The notes below the pieces were generated by a model. That model ran no database searches and was not told where the DNA came from. It saw only the letters and a program-made list of their open reading frames with translations. A program made the position numbers and the translations under genes. A DNA stretch of 64,000 bases from Cerasicoccus maritimus (lineage in GTDB: Bacteria; Verrucomicrobiota; Verrucomicrobiia; Opitutales; Cerasicoccaceae): contig JAVDPD010000002.1 in the NCBI GenBank assembly GCA_031296935.1, positions 62,001-126,000 of the forward strand, given 5' to 3'. Shown here one piece after another: positions 45,710 to 53,017 of this stretch (its first letter is position 1; each line of letters starts with the position of its first letter).

Positions 45710-45766
45710 ATTTGCCCAATGGGCAAATCCGGATGCGAGGCATCCGACGGTGCAGCGGGACGCTGC
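45710..45766 (-). repeat. Stop-codon-associated hairpin repeat, copy 4
   Basis: Minus-strand order: GCAGCGTCCCGCTGC (sharing its first base with the permease TAG), CGGATGCCTCGCATCCG, ATTTGCCCATTGGGCAAAT. The outer stem pair is changed from C-G to G-C, a compensatory change. Confidence 0.87.
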
Positions 45767-46713
45767 TAGCTGAAGCGGAGTTTGGGGTTCATCACGGCTT
45801 GGACGATTTCGGCGAGCATGTTGAGCACGACCAGCAGTGTTGCGTAAAACAGCGCGCAGCCGATGACGAGCATGGCGTCGCGATTGATCGCGGCCTCGAC
45901 GAAAAACCGGCCCAGGCCCGGGATGCGGAAAATGGTTTCCACGACGAATGAGCCGCTGATCAGCCCAGCCGCCGCTGGCCCGAGGAAGGACACCACCGGT
46001 AAAATGCCGTTGCGCAGGCCATGCACGCCATACACGCGCCAGCCGCTGACGCCCTTGGCGAGCGCCGTGCGCATGTAGTCCTGGTTGCGGACCTCCAGCA
46101 TGCTGCCGCGCGTGAGGCGCGCAAGGTAGGCCGCGTAAAACAGACCCAGCGTGAGCGAGGGCAACACGCGGTCGCTGGCAAACTCCCAGCCCGACACGTT
46201 GAACCACTGCAGATCGAGCGCGAAATACAGCAGGAGCAGCGGCCCGATGACAAACGTGGGCAGGCAGATACCAAGCATCGCGAGGCTCATCGGCAGGTGA
46301 TCAGTCCACGTGTGGGGACGCCATGCCGCGATCACGCCGGCGCTGACGCCGATCAGGATCGCGATGATCAATGAGTAGAGCCCGAGCTCGAGGGAAATGG
46401 GAATTTTCTGGCCCATAAGCTCATCCACGTCCCAGCCGGTGTAAGTCGTGGAGACGCCGAGGTCGCCCTGTAGGAGGCCGCGGATTTCGCCATCGGGCCG
46501 CGGGGCGATGCCCATAAACTGGCCGTATTGCACGATGAGCGGCTGGTCGAGACCGTATTGTTTCTCGTAAGCCTCGCGAATGTGCGTGGCGACTTCTTTC
46601 TCTTTGTCAAACGGAGAGCCGGGCGCCGCGCGCATCATGAAGAACGCCATCGTTGCCAGGAGCAACAGCACCGGGATGGTTTCGAGCAGGCGTCTGAGGA
46701 TGAGCTTCGTCAT
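45766..46713 (-). CDS. Peptide/nickel-type ABC transporter permease (OppB/DppB)
   Basis: A 315-residue membrane permease with N-terminal helix ILRRLLETIPVLLLLATMAF and the family stretch GLDQPLIVQYGQF. It has about six helices, a coupling-loop region YLARLTRGSMLEVRNQDYMRTALAKG and GLRNGILPVVSFLG. It forms half of the translocation pore of an oligopeptide or dipeptide importer. Its usual partners, a second permease, two ATPases and a binding protein, are not in the downstream direction here. They may lie elsewhere, or the gene is an orphan. Confidence 0.9.
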   Translation of the reverse strand: MTKLILRRLLETIPVLLLLATMAFFMMRAAPGSPFDKEKEVATHIREAYEKQYGLDQPLIVQYGQFMGIAPRPDGEIRGLLQGDLGVSTTYTGWDVDELMGQKIPISLELGLYSLIIAILIGVSAGVIAAWRPHTWTDHLPMSLAMLGICLPTFVIGPLLLLYFALDLQWFNVSGWEFASDRVLPSLTLGLFYAAYLARLTRGSMLEVRNQDYMRTALAKGVSGWRVYGVHGLRNGILPVVSFLGPAAAGLISGSFVVETIFRIPGLGRFFVEAAINRDAMLVIGCALFYATLLVVLNMLAEIVQAVMNPKLRFS

Positions 46714-46800
46714 GTGTCCTCCAGGTCTGCAAGGCGAGCCGGGACATCTACTGCTTGTCTTTTAGGCATTGTGAGTAAGCTAGCCATGCGGTGCGTTAGG

Positions 46801-47997
46801 TCAAGGTGCGGCGTAGAAACGAACTAGCGCGAGTTCGACCGCACGGGCGTAGGTTTGCGCTAATTGCTCGGGGTTTTCCTGGTAGTCTGAGTAGAAGCCG
46901 ACTTCGTTCGCGACGAAGGGCTCGAGGAAAATGGTTGGGCATTGGTAAAGGCGGTTCGCCATCAGATTGCGCGCCCACACGTAGGGGTTGGGGTTGATGC
47001 GCACGGCGTTTGGGCCGGTGTAGGTGAAGGGAGGCTGAGGCGATATTTCGCGAAAGCAAACGGCCATTGTATCGGCCAGTGGGCGCTCGACTTGCCACGT
47101 GCCGCTGAGCAGGCGCTCGATCATGGCGTAGCGTTGGTCATCGTAGCTCAGCTCGTCCGCGCTGTAGGCGCCGTTGACAAGGAAGTGCGCGTAACCTTGG
47201 TCGGCGAGCTCCTTGTCTTCGGGCGTCGTTGTGCCGTCGACATGGAGGCAGAGGGTCACGTCGGGCTGGAACTGTTCGTTGACTAACTGCGCGCGCGCCT
47301 TGATCTCGCTCACCCGGTAAAACAACAGACGAGCGAGGGACTTTTCCTTCAGCTCACGGTCCTTCACGTCGAGCTCCAAGCCAGGCGTCAACTCGCGCTC
47401 GGTCACGAGCTTGGCTGCCAGCGGGCGCAGGCTTTCGGGCGTGTCGGTGGTGACGGGTTCGTTGGTTTCGCGGACTAAATAAACCGTCGCGCCAAGGGCT
47501 TCGAGTTGCGGCTTGAGCACCTTGGAAACCTCGAGCACGAACTCGCCTTCGCGGAAGAGCGGGCCGTCCGAAGTTTTCCAACTGCGGAATTCCATCGCGG
47601 CGAATTCTCCGCCGATGTGCCCCGGGTCGAGAGCAACTTTCAGGCCGGCGAGGGGGAGGGCGTCGTCGGGCTTGGTCGCGCGCCACTCATCGCGCGTGCG
47701 CCAATAGCGCGGCGGCGGGGCCGGGAGGCGGCCGTATTCGCGGAATTCGATTTCGTAGGGCTCGGCATCGTCTTCAAAGCGGAGCACGAGGGCGCGGTCG
47801 CGCTCCACGGTGACCCAGCCTTCGTTCGCGCCGTTGGGGGCGTACTGGGATTCCAGCAGCCAGCGAAAATCACTGGCGGTGAGTTGGGCTTGATATTCGC
47901 CCAAGCGCGACCAATCTGGGGCACTGCCCATCGAGGTAAGTTTCTCGGCGCCGAGCGTTCCCGCCCAGCAAAAAATCAACATCGCCATCCACCGCAT
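46801..47997 (-). CDS. N-acetylmuramoyl-L-alanine amidase (Amidase_3)
   Basis: A 398-residue secreted protein with signal peptide MRWMAMLIFCWAGTLGAEK. An N-terminal domain of about 130 residues has no assigned function. The Amidase_3 domain has zinc-ligand motif VALDPGHIGG, TLCLHVDG with the second His, and the catalytic Glu region EPFVANEVGFY. It cleaves the amide between muramic acid and the stem peptide in the periplasm for cell-wall remodelling. The ATG at 47997 is preferred since the signal peptide follows. Its start lies 18 bp from that of the divergent glycosylase gene. Confidence 0.85.
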   Translation of the reverse strand: MRWMAMLIFCWAGTLGAEKLTSMGSAPDWSRLGEYQAQLTASDFRWLLESQYAPNGANEGWVTVERDRALVLRFEDDAEPYEIEFREYGRLPAPPPRYWRTRDEWRATKPDDALPLAGLKVALDPGHIGGEFAAMEFRSWKTSDGPLFREGEFVLEVSKVLKPQLEALGATVYLVRETNEPVTTDTPESLRPLAAKLVTERELTPGLELDVKDRELKEKSLARLLFYRVSEIKARAQLVNEQFQPDVTLCLHVDGTTTPEDKELADQGYAHFLVNGAYSADELSYDDQRYAMIERLLSGTWQVERPLADTMAVCFREISPQPPFTYTGPNAVRINPNPYVWARNLMANRLYQCPTIFLEPFVANEVGFYSDYQENPEQLAQTYARAVELALVRFYAAP

Positions 47998-48015
47998 CCC
48001 GACCACATTGCCCAC

Positions 48016-48741
48016 ATGACCATTGCCAAACAACTGGAAAATGCCGCGATTACGCTGCGCGACGCTGTCGACGCGCTTAGCTTCAGCGAGCCCGTCACCC
48101 ACGTGTATAATCCCCTGGCGTACGCCTGGGAGTCGCATCTGCTATACATCCGGCGTTTCGGCAATTCCAAGAAGAAGGTCGTTTTTCTCGGTATGAATCC
48201 GGGCCCCTTCGGCATGGCGCAGACGGGCGTGCCGTTTGGCGAAATCGCCGCCGTGCGCGATTGGATGGGCATCACGGCTCCCGTTGGCAAGCCGCCCGTG
48301 GAGCACAAAAAGCGCCCCGTCGATGGCTTTGATTGCCCGAAAAGCGAGGTTAGCGGTCGTCGTCTGTGGGGCCTGATGATGGACCGCTTTGGCGCGCCGG
48401 AAAATTTCTTTGCCGATCATTACGTCATTAATTACTGCCCGCTGCTCTTCCTCGATGGCTCCGATGGCAAGTGCCGCAATTTAACGCCGGACAAGCTCAA
48501 GGCGTCCGACGTCAAAGACATGTATGCCGCCTGTGATGACCACCTGCGCTCGGTCCTTGACGCGCTCCAGCCCGAGTGGCTCATCGGCGTCGGTGGCTTC
48601 GGTGAGCAAAAGCTCGCCGATCTCAATTGGGACAAGCCACACAGCATTGGCAAAATTCTCCACCCGAGCCCCGCCAGCCCTGCCGCCAATCGCGGCTGGG
48701 CCGAAGCCGCCACCAAGCAACTCTCCGCCCTCGGCCTCTAG
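48016..48741 (+). CDS. SMUG1-type uracil-DNA glycosylase
   Basis: A 241-residue enzyme with the SMUG1 signature VVFLGMNPGPFGMAQTGVPF and the C-terminal HPSPASPAANRGW (intercalation/catalytic His region). SMUG1 removes uracil and oxidised pyrimidines from DNA. The family is mainly known from animals and a restricted set of bacteria, so its presence is notable. The ATG at 48016 precedes the first conserved helix. It is followed by a stop-codon-associated hairpin repeat. Confidence 0.92.
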   Translation: MTIAKQLENAAITLRDAVDALSFSEPVTHVYNPLAYAWESHLLYIRRFGNSKKKVVFLGMNPGPFGMAQTGVPFGEIAAVRDWMGITAPVGKPPVEHKKRPVDGFDCPKSEVSGRRLWGLMMDRFGAPENFFADHYVINYCPLLFLDGSDGKCRNLTPDKLKASDVKDMYAACDDHLRSVLDALQPEWLIGVGGFGEQKLADLNWDKPHSIGKILHPSPASPAANRGWAEAATKQLSALGL

Positions 48742-48798
48742 CAGCCTCCGGCTGGACCGGCGGATGCTGCGCATCCGGATTTCTGCATTGCGGAAATG
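48741..48798 (+). repeat. Stop-codon-associated hairpin repeat, copy 5
   Basis: GCAGCCTCCGGCTGG (48741-48755, first G shared with TAG), CGGATGCTGCGCATCCG (48761-48777) and ATTTCTGCATTGCGGAAAT (48779-48797). The inner C/G pairs are swapped relative to copy 3 while base pairing is kept. Confidence 0.87.
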
Positions 48799-48902
48799 GC
48801 TAATCGATGACTCTGAGGTGGCGCGGATCGTCTCGATCCGCAGTTTCATTTGCTCACATCCATCCGCAGGTCCGCGTAGGCCATCAGGCGACAATCACGC
48901 AC

Positions 48903-48936
48903 AAAAAAAAAACCGCCCGGATGACTCCGGACGGCA
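48903..48936 (-). terminator. Rho-independent terminator of the rplS-rplI operon
   Basis: On the minus strand, CCGTCCGG-AGTCAT-CCGGGCGG is followed by a long T-run. It is 26 bp after the rplI stop. Confidence 0.92.
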
Positions 48937-48961
48937 ATTTTTGAAAGGATTAAGCAGGAGC

Positions 48962-49465
48962 TTAGGCTTCGGTCTTTTCTTCCTCGGCACCTTCTTCGGC
49001 AACTTCCTCGATCGGGTTTTCGGAAACGACTTCCCATTCGAGTTCGTAGGAGACTTCCGGGTGGAGCTTCACCTTGGTGGTGTGCTTGCCCAGGGTCTTA
49101 ACCGGAGTGTGGAGGTTGAGCTGCTTGCGCTCGACTTCGATGCCGTCTTCCTTGAGGCGGTCAACGAGGTCTTGAGAAGTGACGGAGCCGAACATCTTGC
49201 CACCTTCACCGGTCTTCACTGCGATAGCGATGGAGACGGTTTCGAGGCGGGCGAGGACTTGCTCAGCGTGCTCGCGCTCTTGCTTGAGGCGGGCATCCTT
49301 ACGGGCCTGAAGGGCTTCGATGTGCTTTCTGTTGGCGCGGTTGACCGGGAGGGCCAGCTTGCGCGGCAGCAGGAAGTTGCGGGCGTAACCAGCCTTTACG
49401 GAGACTTGGTCGCCTTCGTGGCCGAGGTTCTCGACGGGCTCGAGGAGTAAAACGTCTTGGTTCAT
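48962..49465 (-). CDS. rplI: 50S ribosomal protein L9
   Basis: A 167-residue L9 with N-terminal MNQDVLLLEPVENLGHEGDQ, the typical VKAGYARNFLLPRKLA and a long helix. The C-terminal domain has GKMFGSVTSQDLVDRL. Its C-terminus has an extra acidic tail (EEVAEEGAEEEKTEA). It binds 23S rRNA. It is the last gene of the trmD-rplS-rplI run. Confidence 0.96.
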   Translation of the reverse strand: MNQDVLLLEPVENLGHEGDQVSVKAGYARNFLLPRKLALPVNRANRKHIEALQARKDARLKQEREHAEQVLARLETVSIAIAVKTGEGGKMFGSVTSQDLVDRLKEDGIEVERKQLNLHTPVKTLGKHTTKVKLHPEVSYELEWEVVSENPIEEVAEEGAEEEKTEA

Positions 49466-49486
49466 TGGTAAATTGCGTCTCGGGGT

Positions 49487-49858
49487 TTACTTCTTGCGGC
49501 CGGCTTCAATGAGGCGCTTTTCCTTAACCTCGGTAGCCTTCTTACCGATGCGGTCACGCAGGTAGTAGAGGCGAGCCTTGCGGGTGATGGACTCACGGTC
49601 GACTTCGATCTGGTCGATGTTCGGGCTGTGAATCGGGAATACCTTTTCGACGCCTTCGCCGAAGCTGATGCGGCGGACCGTGAAGGTTTCACGGATGCCG
49701 GAACCCTTGCGGGCGATAACGATGCCAGCAAAGATCTGGATACGTTCTTTGTCGCCTTCGCGAACGCGGGTGTGGACGCGCACGCCGTCACCTACCTTGA
49801 AATTGAGGCGGCTGGAGTCGAGTTGGTCCGAGGTGACTTCTTCAAGTGTGGCTTGCAT
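49487..49858 (-). CDS. rplS: 50S ribosomal protein L19
   Basis: A 123-residue L19 with [35 protein letters not shown] and [19 protein letters not shown]. It sits at the 30S-50S interface. The order trmD-rplS is conserved in bacteria. Confidence 0.96.
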   Translation of the reverse strand: MQATLEEVTSDQLDSSRLNFKVGDGVRVHTRVREGDKERIQIFAGIVIARKGSGIRETFTVRRISFGEGVEKVFPIHSPNIDQIEVDRESITRKARLYYLRDRIGKKATEVKEKRLIEAGRKK

Positions 49859-49873
49859 GACTGGTGGGTGGAA

Positions 49874-50566
49874 TTACTGGTGGCCTTCGGTGTCGGAGTT
49901 TTCCAACAGGTCTGGCCGGCGTTCTTTGGTTTTTAAATAGCTTTGCTCCCGCCTCCACGCTGCGATTTTCGCATGGTCGCCACTCAGTAAAACCTCCGGA
50001 ACTTTCATTCCGCGGTACTCAGCTGGACGCGTGAATTGAGGAAAACCGAGGAAAGTGTCGTGAAAGGAGTCTTGCGTCAAGGATTTTTCTTCACCTAAAA
50101 CGCCGGGCACATAACGGGCCACGCAATCGATCAAAACACAGGCCGGGAGGGTGCCATTGGTCAGCACATAATCGCCGATGGAGACCTCCCGCGTGACGAG
50201 TGCATCGCGCACCCGCTGGTCGATGCCCTCGTAGTGCCCGCTCACGAGAACCAAGTGCTCCTTCTGAGCGAGTTCCTTCACCAGTGGCGTGTTGAGCTGC
50301 TCGCCGTCGGGGCACAGATAAATGACCTCCGCGCCCGGCGTGGCGATCTCTTCTATAGAGTGAAAGAGCGGCTCGGGCGACAGCAGCATCCCCGCGCCCC
50401 CGCCAAATGGGCGGTCGTCGGCGGTTTTGTGCTTATTTTGGGACCAATCGCGCAAATCGTGCACGCCAATCTCCAGCAGACCCTTCTTGGTGGCCTGCCC
50501 GAGCATGCTTTCCTGCAAGTAGCCCTCGGCCATGCGAGGGAAAAGGGTGATTAGGTCGAAGCGCAT
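49874..50566 (-). CDS. trmD: tRNA (guanine-N1)-methyltransferase
   Basis: A 230-residue SPOUT methyltransferase starting MRFDLITLFPRMAEGYLQES. Its knot region has LVSGHYEGIDQRVRDALVTR and SIGDYVLTNG. It methylates G37 of tRNAs ending in -GG anticodons, preventing frameshifts. In most bacteria rimM precedes trmD and follows rpsP. Here rimM is absent and an inverted-repeat cassette occupies the rpsP-trmD gap. Confidence 0.96.
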   Translation of the reverse strand: MRFDLITLFPRMAEGYLQESMLGQATKKGLLEIGVHDLRDWSQNKHKTADDRPFGGGAGMLLSPEPLFHSIEEIATPGAEVIYLCPDGEQLNTPLVKELAQKEHLVLVSGHYEGIDQRVRDALVTREVSIGDYVLTNGTLPACVLIDCVARYVPGVLGEEKSLTQDSFHDTFLGFPQFTRPAEYRGMKVPEVLLSGDHAKIAAWRREQSYLKTKERRPDLLENSDTEGHQ

Positions 50567-50617
50567 TGGGTGAAATGGTGGATTCGTGGCTGGCTGGTTG
50601 GATGGAACGATTTTTTA

Positions 50618-50653
50618 ACCGCAGAGAACGCAGAGAACGTGGAGAGCGCAGAG
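50618..50653 (-). repeat. Inverted-repeat arm (3' side) of cassette in the rpsP-trmD gap
   Basis: ACCGCAGAGAACGC (50618-50631) pairs exactly with 50889-50902, and GGAG-AGCGCAGAG-like sequence pairs with 50876-50888. The arm contains the 9-mer GCAGAGAAC twice in tandem, followed by two diverged units. The outer arm ends 51 bp before trmD. Confidence 0.85.
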
Positions 50654-50654
50654 T

Positions 50655-50876
50655 TTAAATGGAGGGAGGTGTTCTGTAGATTAAGTCTTCTATACATGGA
50701 TCATTCTTTTGAATGTATCCACGGTATTCTAGGCGGCCGGGTTGTTCCATTTCTTCCAATAGATCTGGCGGTAAGCTACCATTGCCTTATGTCCAAATGA
50801 AGTAGCGATCTTCATACTCACTAAACACTGCTAATTGGTAACCTTTGTAGACTACGAATTCTATTTTTTTGCTCAC
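50655..50876 (-). pseudogene. Interrupted small ORF inside the inverted-repeat cassette
   Basis: From a GTG at 50876 with GGAGGA seven bases upstream, the frame reads SKKIEFVVYKGYQLAVFSEY to YFIWT. It then meets one TAA (codon 30) and continues in the same frame as GNGSLPPDLLEEMEQPGRLE to TAA at 50655-50657. The composition on both sides is protein-like (74 codons in total). No family was recognised. It is either a nonsense-mutated gene or two short peptides. The position between the two arms parallels the other two cassettes. Confidence 0.55.
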
Positions 50877-50902
50877 TCTGCGTCCTCCGCGTTCTCTGCG
50901 GT
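50876..50902 (-). repeat. Inverted-repeat arm (5' side) of cassette in the rpsP-trmD gap
   Basis: Its reverse complement reads ACCGCAGAGAACGC followed by GGAGGACGCAGAG. It pairs with 50618-50653, and the GGAGGA supplies the ribosome binding site of the enclosed ORF. Confidence 0.85.
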
Positions 50903-50946
50903 AAATTTAAAAACGTCCCGCTGGCCGTCCCCGCAGCCTCGCCAAC

Positions 50947-50971
50947 AAAAAACCCCGGCGCGGAGCCGGGG
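50947..50971 (-). terminator. Rho-independent terminator of rpsP
   Basis: On the minus strand, CCCCGGC-TCCGC-GCCGGGG is followed by six T. It separates rpsP from the cassette and trmD. Confidence 0.9.
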
Positions 50972-51016
50972 CCAGAATGCGAGGTCAGGCAAAGGCCTGG
51001 CGTCGAGTGCCGATAC

Positions 51017-51286
51017 TTAGGCTTCGACCGCGGCTGCTTCTGCGCGACGGGCGCGGTTGATCAGCGTGCGTGCGGTGTCGGTCGGCTTGGCGCCAACGCT
51101 TACCCAGTAGTCAACGCGCTCGAGGTTGAGCTTCAGTTCGGCGTCGTTACCGCGTGCGCACGGGTTGTAGTTGCCGAGAACTTCGTTGTGGCGGCCGTCG
51201 CGGCGGTTGCTCGCTTCAGCAACCACGATGCGGTAAACCGGATTGTGGGTGGCGCCGTGACGCTGGAGTCGGATCTTGAGTGCCAT
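51017..51286 (-). CDS. rpsP: 30S ribosomal protein S16
   Basis: An 89-residue S16 with MALKIRLQRHGATHNPVYRI, VVAEASNRRDGRHNEVLGNYNP and a typical C-terminal helix. It is a small-subunit assembly protein. It has its own terminator, so it is uncoupled from trmD. Confidence 0.96.
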   Translation of the reverse strand: MALKIRLQRHGATHNPVYRIVVAEASNRRDGRHNEVLGNYNPCARGNDAELKLNLERVDYWVSVGAKPTDTARTLINRARRAEAAAVEA

Positions 51287-51407
51287 GATTAAATTAAGAC
51301 TGAAAAGTGTTTTCGAGTGCTGGATTAAATGGAAAACAGAGGAAAAAATAGGTTGCCGCCAGCCCTGTCAAGCCGCATTTACTCGAAAAGCTACTGATAT
51401 TTCTTTC

Positions 51408-51908
51408 ATGGACGCAGAATCGATCATACACGATTTCGGACTCGAACCGCTGCCACACGAGGGGGGCTGGTTTCGGCGCATTTACACCGACGATGAACAA
51501 ATTCCGGCCGGCGTCAAGGGCCCGGCTTGCGGTCTTTCCTCGATAATCTACTACCTGATCACCGCCGAGGGCTACTCCGCGATGCACCGCCTGATCCGCT
51601 CCACGGAGACGTTTCACTGGCACGCTGGCGACCCAATGGTGCAGCTAATTCTTCACCCGGATGGCTCTGGAGAGAAGCTGACGCTGGGTAACGACTATAG
51701 CCGTGGCCACGTCCCAATGTCGATCGTGCCGCGTGGCTCCTGGCAGGGTGCCCGGCTCTCCGACGACACGAATTACCACGGCTACGCGTTTATGAGTGTA
51801 GTCGTGACGCCAGAATTCCTCTGGGAAGACTTTGCCCTTGGCGACGCCGACGAGCTCATCGAGCAATACCCGGAGTTTAAAGACGATATTGCGCGGCTGA
51901 CGCGCTAA
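51408..51908 (+). CDS. DUF985 cupin-fold protein
   Basis: A 166-residue protein of the DUF985/Cupin_5 family: [38 protein letters not shown] and the later strand [13 protein letters not shown]. The fold is a cupin barrel. Some relatives are annotated as sugar epimerase-like, but the function is not established. The ATG at 51408 matches the conserved start. It is followed immediately by a hairpin repeat at the stop codon. Confidence 0.88.
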   Translation: MDAESIIHDFGLEPLPHEGGWFRRIYTDDEQIPAGVKGPACGLSSIIYYLITAEGYSAMHRLIRSTETFHWHAGDPMVQLILHPDGSGEKLTLGNDYSRGHVPMSIVPRGSWQGARLSDDTNYHGYAFMSVVVTPEFLWEDFALGDADELIEQYPEFKDDIARLTR

Positions 51909-51966
51909 CCAGCCTCCGGCTGGACCGTCGGATGCGCTGCATCCGGATTTTTGCGGAGCAAAAATG
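51909..51966 (+). repeat. Stop-codon-associated hairpin repeat, copy 6
   Basis: Begins at the base after TAA 51906-51908: CCAGCCTCCGGCTGG (51909-51923), CGGATGCGCTGCATCCG (51929-51945), ATTTTTGCGGAGCAAAAAT (51947-51965). Confidence 0.88.
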
Positions 51967-51982
51967 GCTAATCGATGACTTC

Positions 51983-52020
51983 GAGGTAGCGCAGGCGCGT
52001 CCCCGCGCCGCACCCCATCA
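51983..52020. repeat. 43-bp dispersed repeat, inverted copy
   Basis: The reverse complement matches 45490-45533 and 15336-15379 around the core AGCGCAGGCGCGTCCCCGC. Confidence 0.65.
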
Positions 52021-52075
52021 GAGTGGAAAAGGTAGGGCGCAGTCTCCAGACAAGCCGCCGCGTTGCCTCTCCGAA

Positions 52076-52102
52076 GTAGCACAGGCGGGACACCTGTGCT
52101 AC
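52076..52102. repeat. CACAGGCG palindromic repeat
   Basis: GTAGCACAGG-CGGGACA-CCTGTGCTAC, a perfect 10-bp outer stem. It belongs to the same family as 250-275 and 45359-45424. Confidence 0.65.
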
Positions 52103-52153
52103 GAATGCACAACTCGCCTTGCCACCCGCCGCGCCTTGCCCCATTTTACCCGT

Positions 52154-52795
52154 ATGACCGACCCCGCAGACATGCGCCGCGAATACACCCAAGCCGGGCT
52201 TTCCGAGGAAAACGCCCTGGCCGACCCGATTGCGCAGTTTCGGCTGTGGTTCGAGCAGGCGCTCGCCGCCCAGCTCGTTGAGCCCAATGCGATGACGCTG
52301 TCCACGGTCGATGCCTATGGCGCGCCTGACTCGCGCACGGTCTTACTTAAGGCCTACGATGAGCGCGGCTTTGTGTTTTTCACGAACTACCACAGCGCCA
52401 AGGCTGGGCAGATTGAAAAGAACCCGCGCGTTTCGCTGCAATTTCCGTGGCTCGGACTGGAGCGACAGGTGAAAATCCGTGGCGCTGCCGAGAAAATTTC
52501 GACCAAAGACTCCCTGAAATACTTCCTGAGCCGCCCACGGGGCAGTCAGCTCGGGGCGTGGGTCTCGCACCAAAGCACGGTGATTTCCAACCGCAGCATC
52601 CTCGAAATGAAGCTTGCCGAGATGAAGCGGAAATTCGGCGACGGCGAAATCCCGCTGCCGGACTTCTGGGGCGGCTACCGCGTTGTGCCCGCTTTAATTG
52701 AATTCTGGCAGGGGCGCCCGAGCCGTCTGCATGACCGCCTGCAGTATTCGCAAAACGATGTGGGCGAGTGGCAGATCGAGCGTCTGGCGCCCTAG
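52154..52795 (+). CDS. pdxH: Pyridoxamine 5'-phosphate oxidase
   Basis: A 213-residue FMN enzyme with [39 protein letters not shown], the motif [16 protein letters not shown], and C-terminal [10 protein letters not shown] and RLHDRLQY. It oxidises pyridoxamine or pyridoxine 5'-phosphate to pyridoxal 5'-phosphate. The length is standard. The ATG at 52154 is chosen. It is followed by hairpin repeat copy 7. Confidence 0.96.
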   Translation: MTDPADMRREYTQAGLSEENALADPIAQFRLWFEQALAAQLVEPNAMTLSTVDAYGAPDSRTVLLKAYDERGFVFFTNYHSAKAGQIEKNPRVSLQFPWLGLERQVKIRGAAEKISTKDSLKYFLSRPRGSQLGAWVSHQSTVISNRSILEMKLAEMKRKFGDGEIPLPDFWGGYRVVPALIEFWQGRPSRLHDRLQYSQNDVGEWQIERLAP

Positions 52796-52854
52796 CCAGC
52801 GTCCCGCTGGACCGTCGAATGCGTTGCATCCGGATTTGGCCATTGGGCAAATGC
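52796..52854 (+). repeat. Stop-codon-associated hairpin repeat, copy 7
   Basis: Begins at the base after TAG 52793-52795: CCAGCGTCCCGCTGG (52796-52810), CGAATGCGTTGCATCCG (52816-52832), ATTTGGCCATTGGGCAAAT (52834-52852). Confidence 0.88.
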
Positions 52855-52927
52855 CACTCCGTCGCTACGGCTTGCTTATAAGCGTCGCCCTACCTCAGTA
52901 AGATTGAATAATCGCCTGCCTCTTCGC

Positions 52928-52971
52928 TATTTGCGCAATGCGCAAATCTATCGGTCCAGCGGGACGCTGGA
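52928..52971 (-). repeat. Hairpin repeat, copy 8 (not attached to a gene)
   Basis: ATTTGCGCAATGCGCAAAT (52929-52947) and CCAGCGGGACGCTGG (52956-52970) are present and the middle hairpin is missing. Its orientation would belong to a minus-strand gene, but none ends here. Confidence 0.8.
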
Positions 52972-53017
52972 AATAATAGCTGGATGCGGCGGGGAGTTGC
53001 CGCCATGATGCGCAACC

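Noticed and set aside
45418..45951. Open frames running through the MITE copies
   Set aside because: The frame is open in copies 1 and 2 but has a TAG in copy 3 (AAACTAGTTTCG), and the element is palindromic. It is not a conserved protein.
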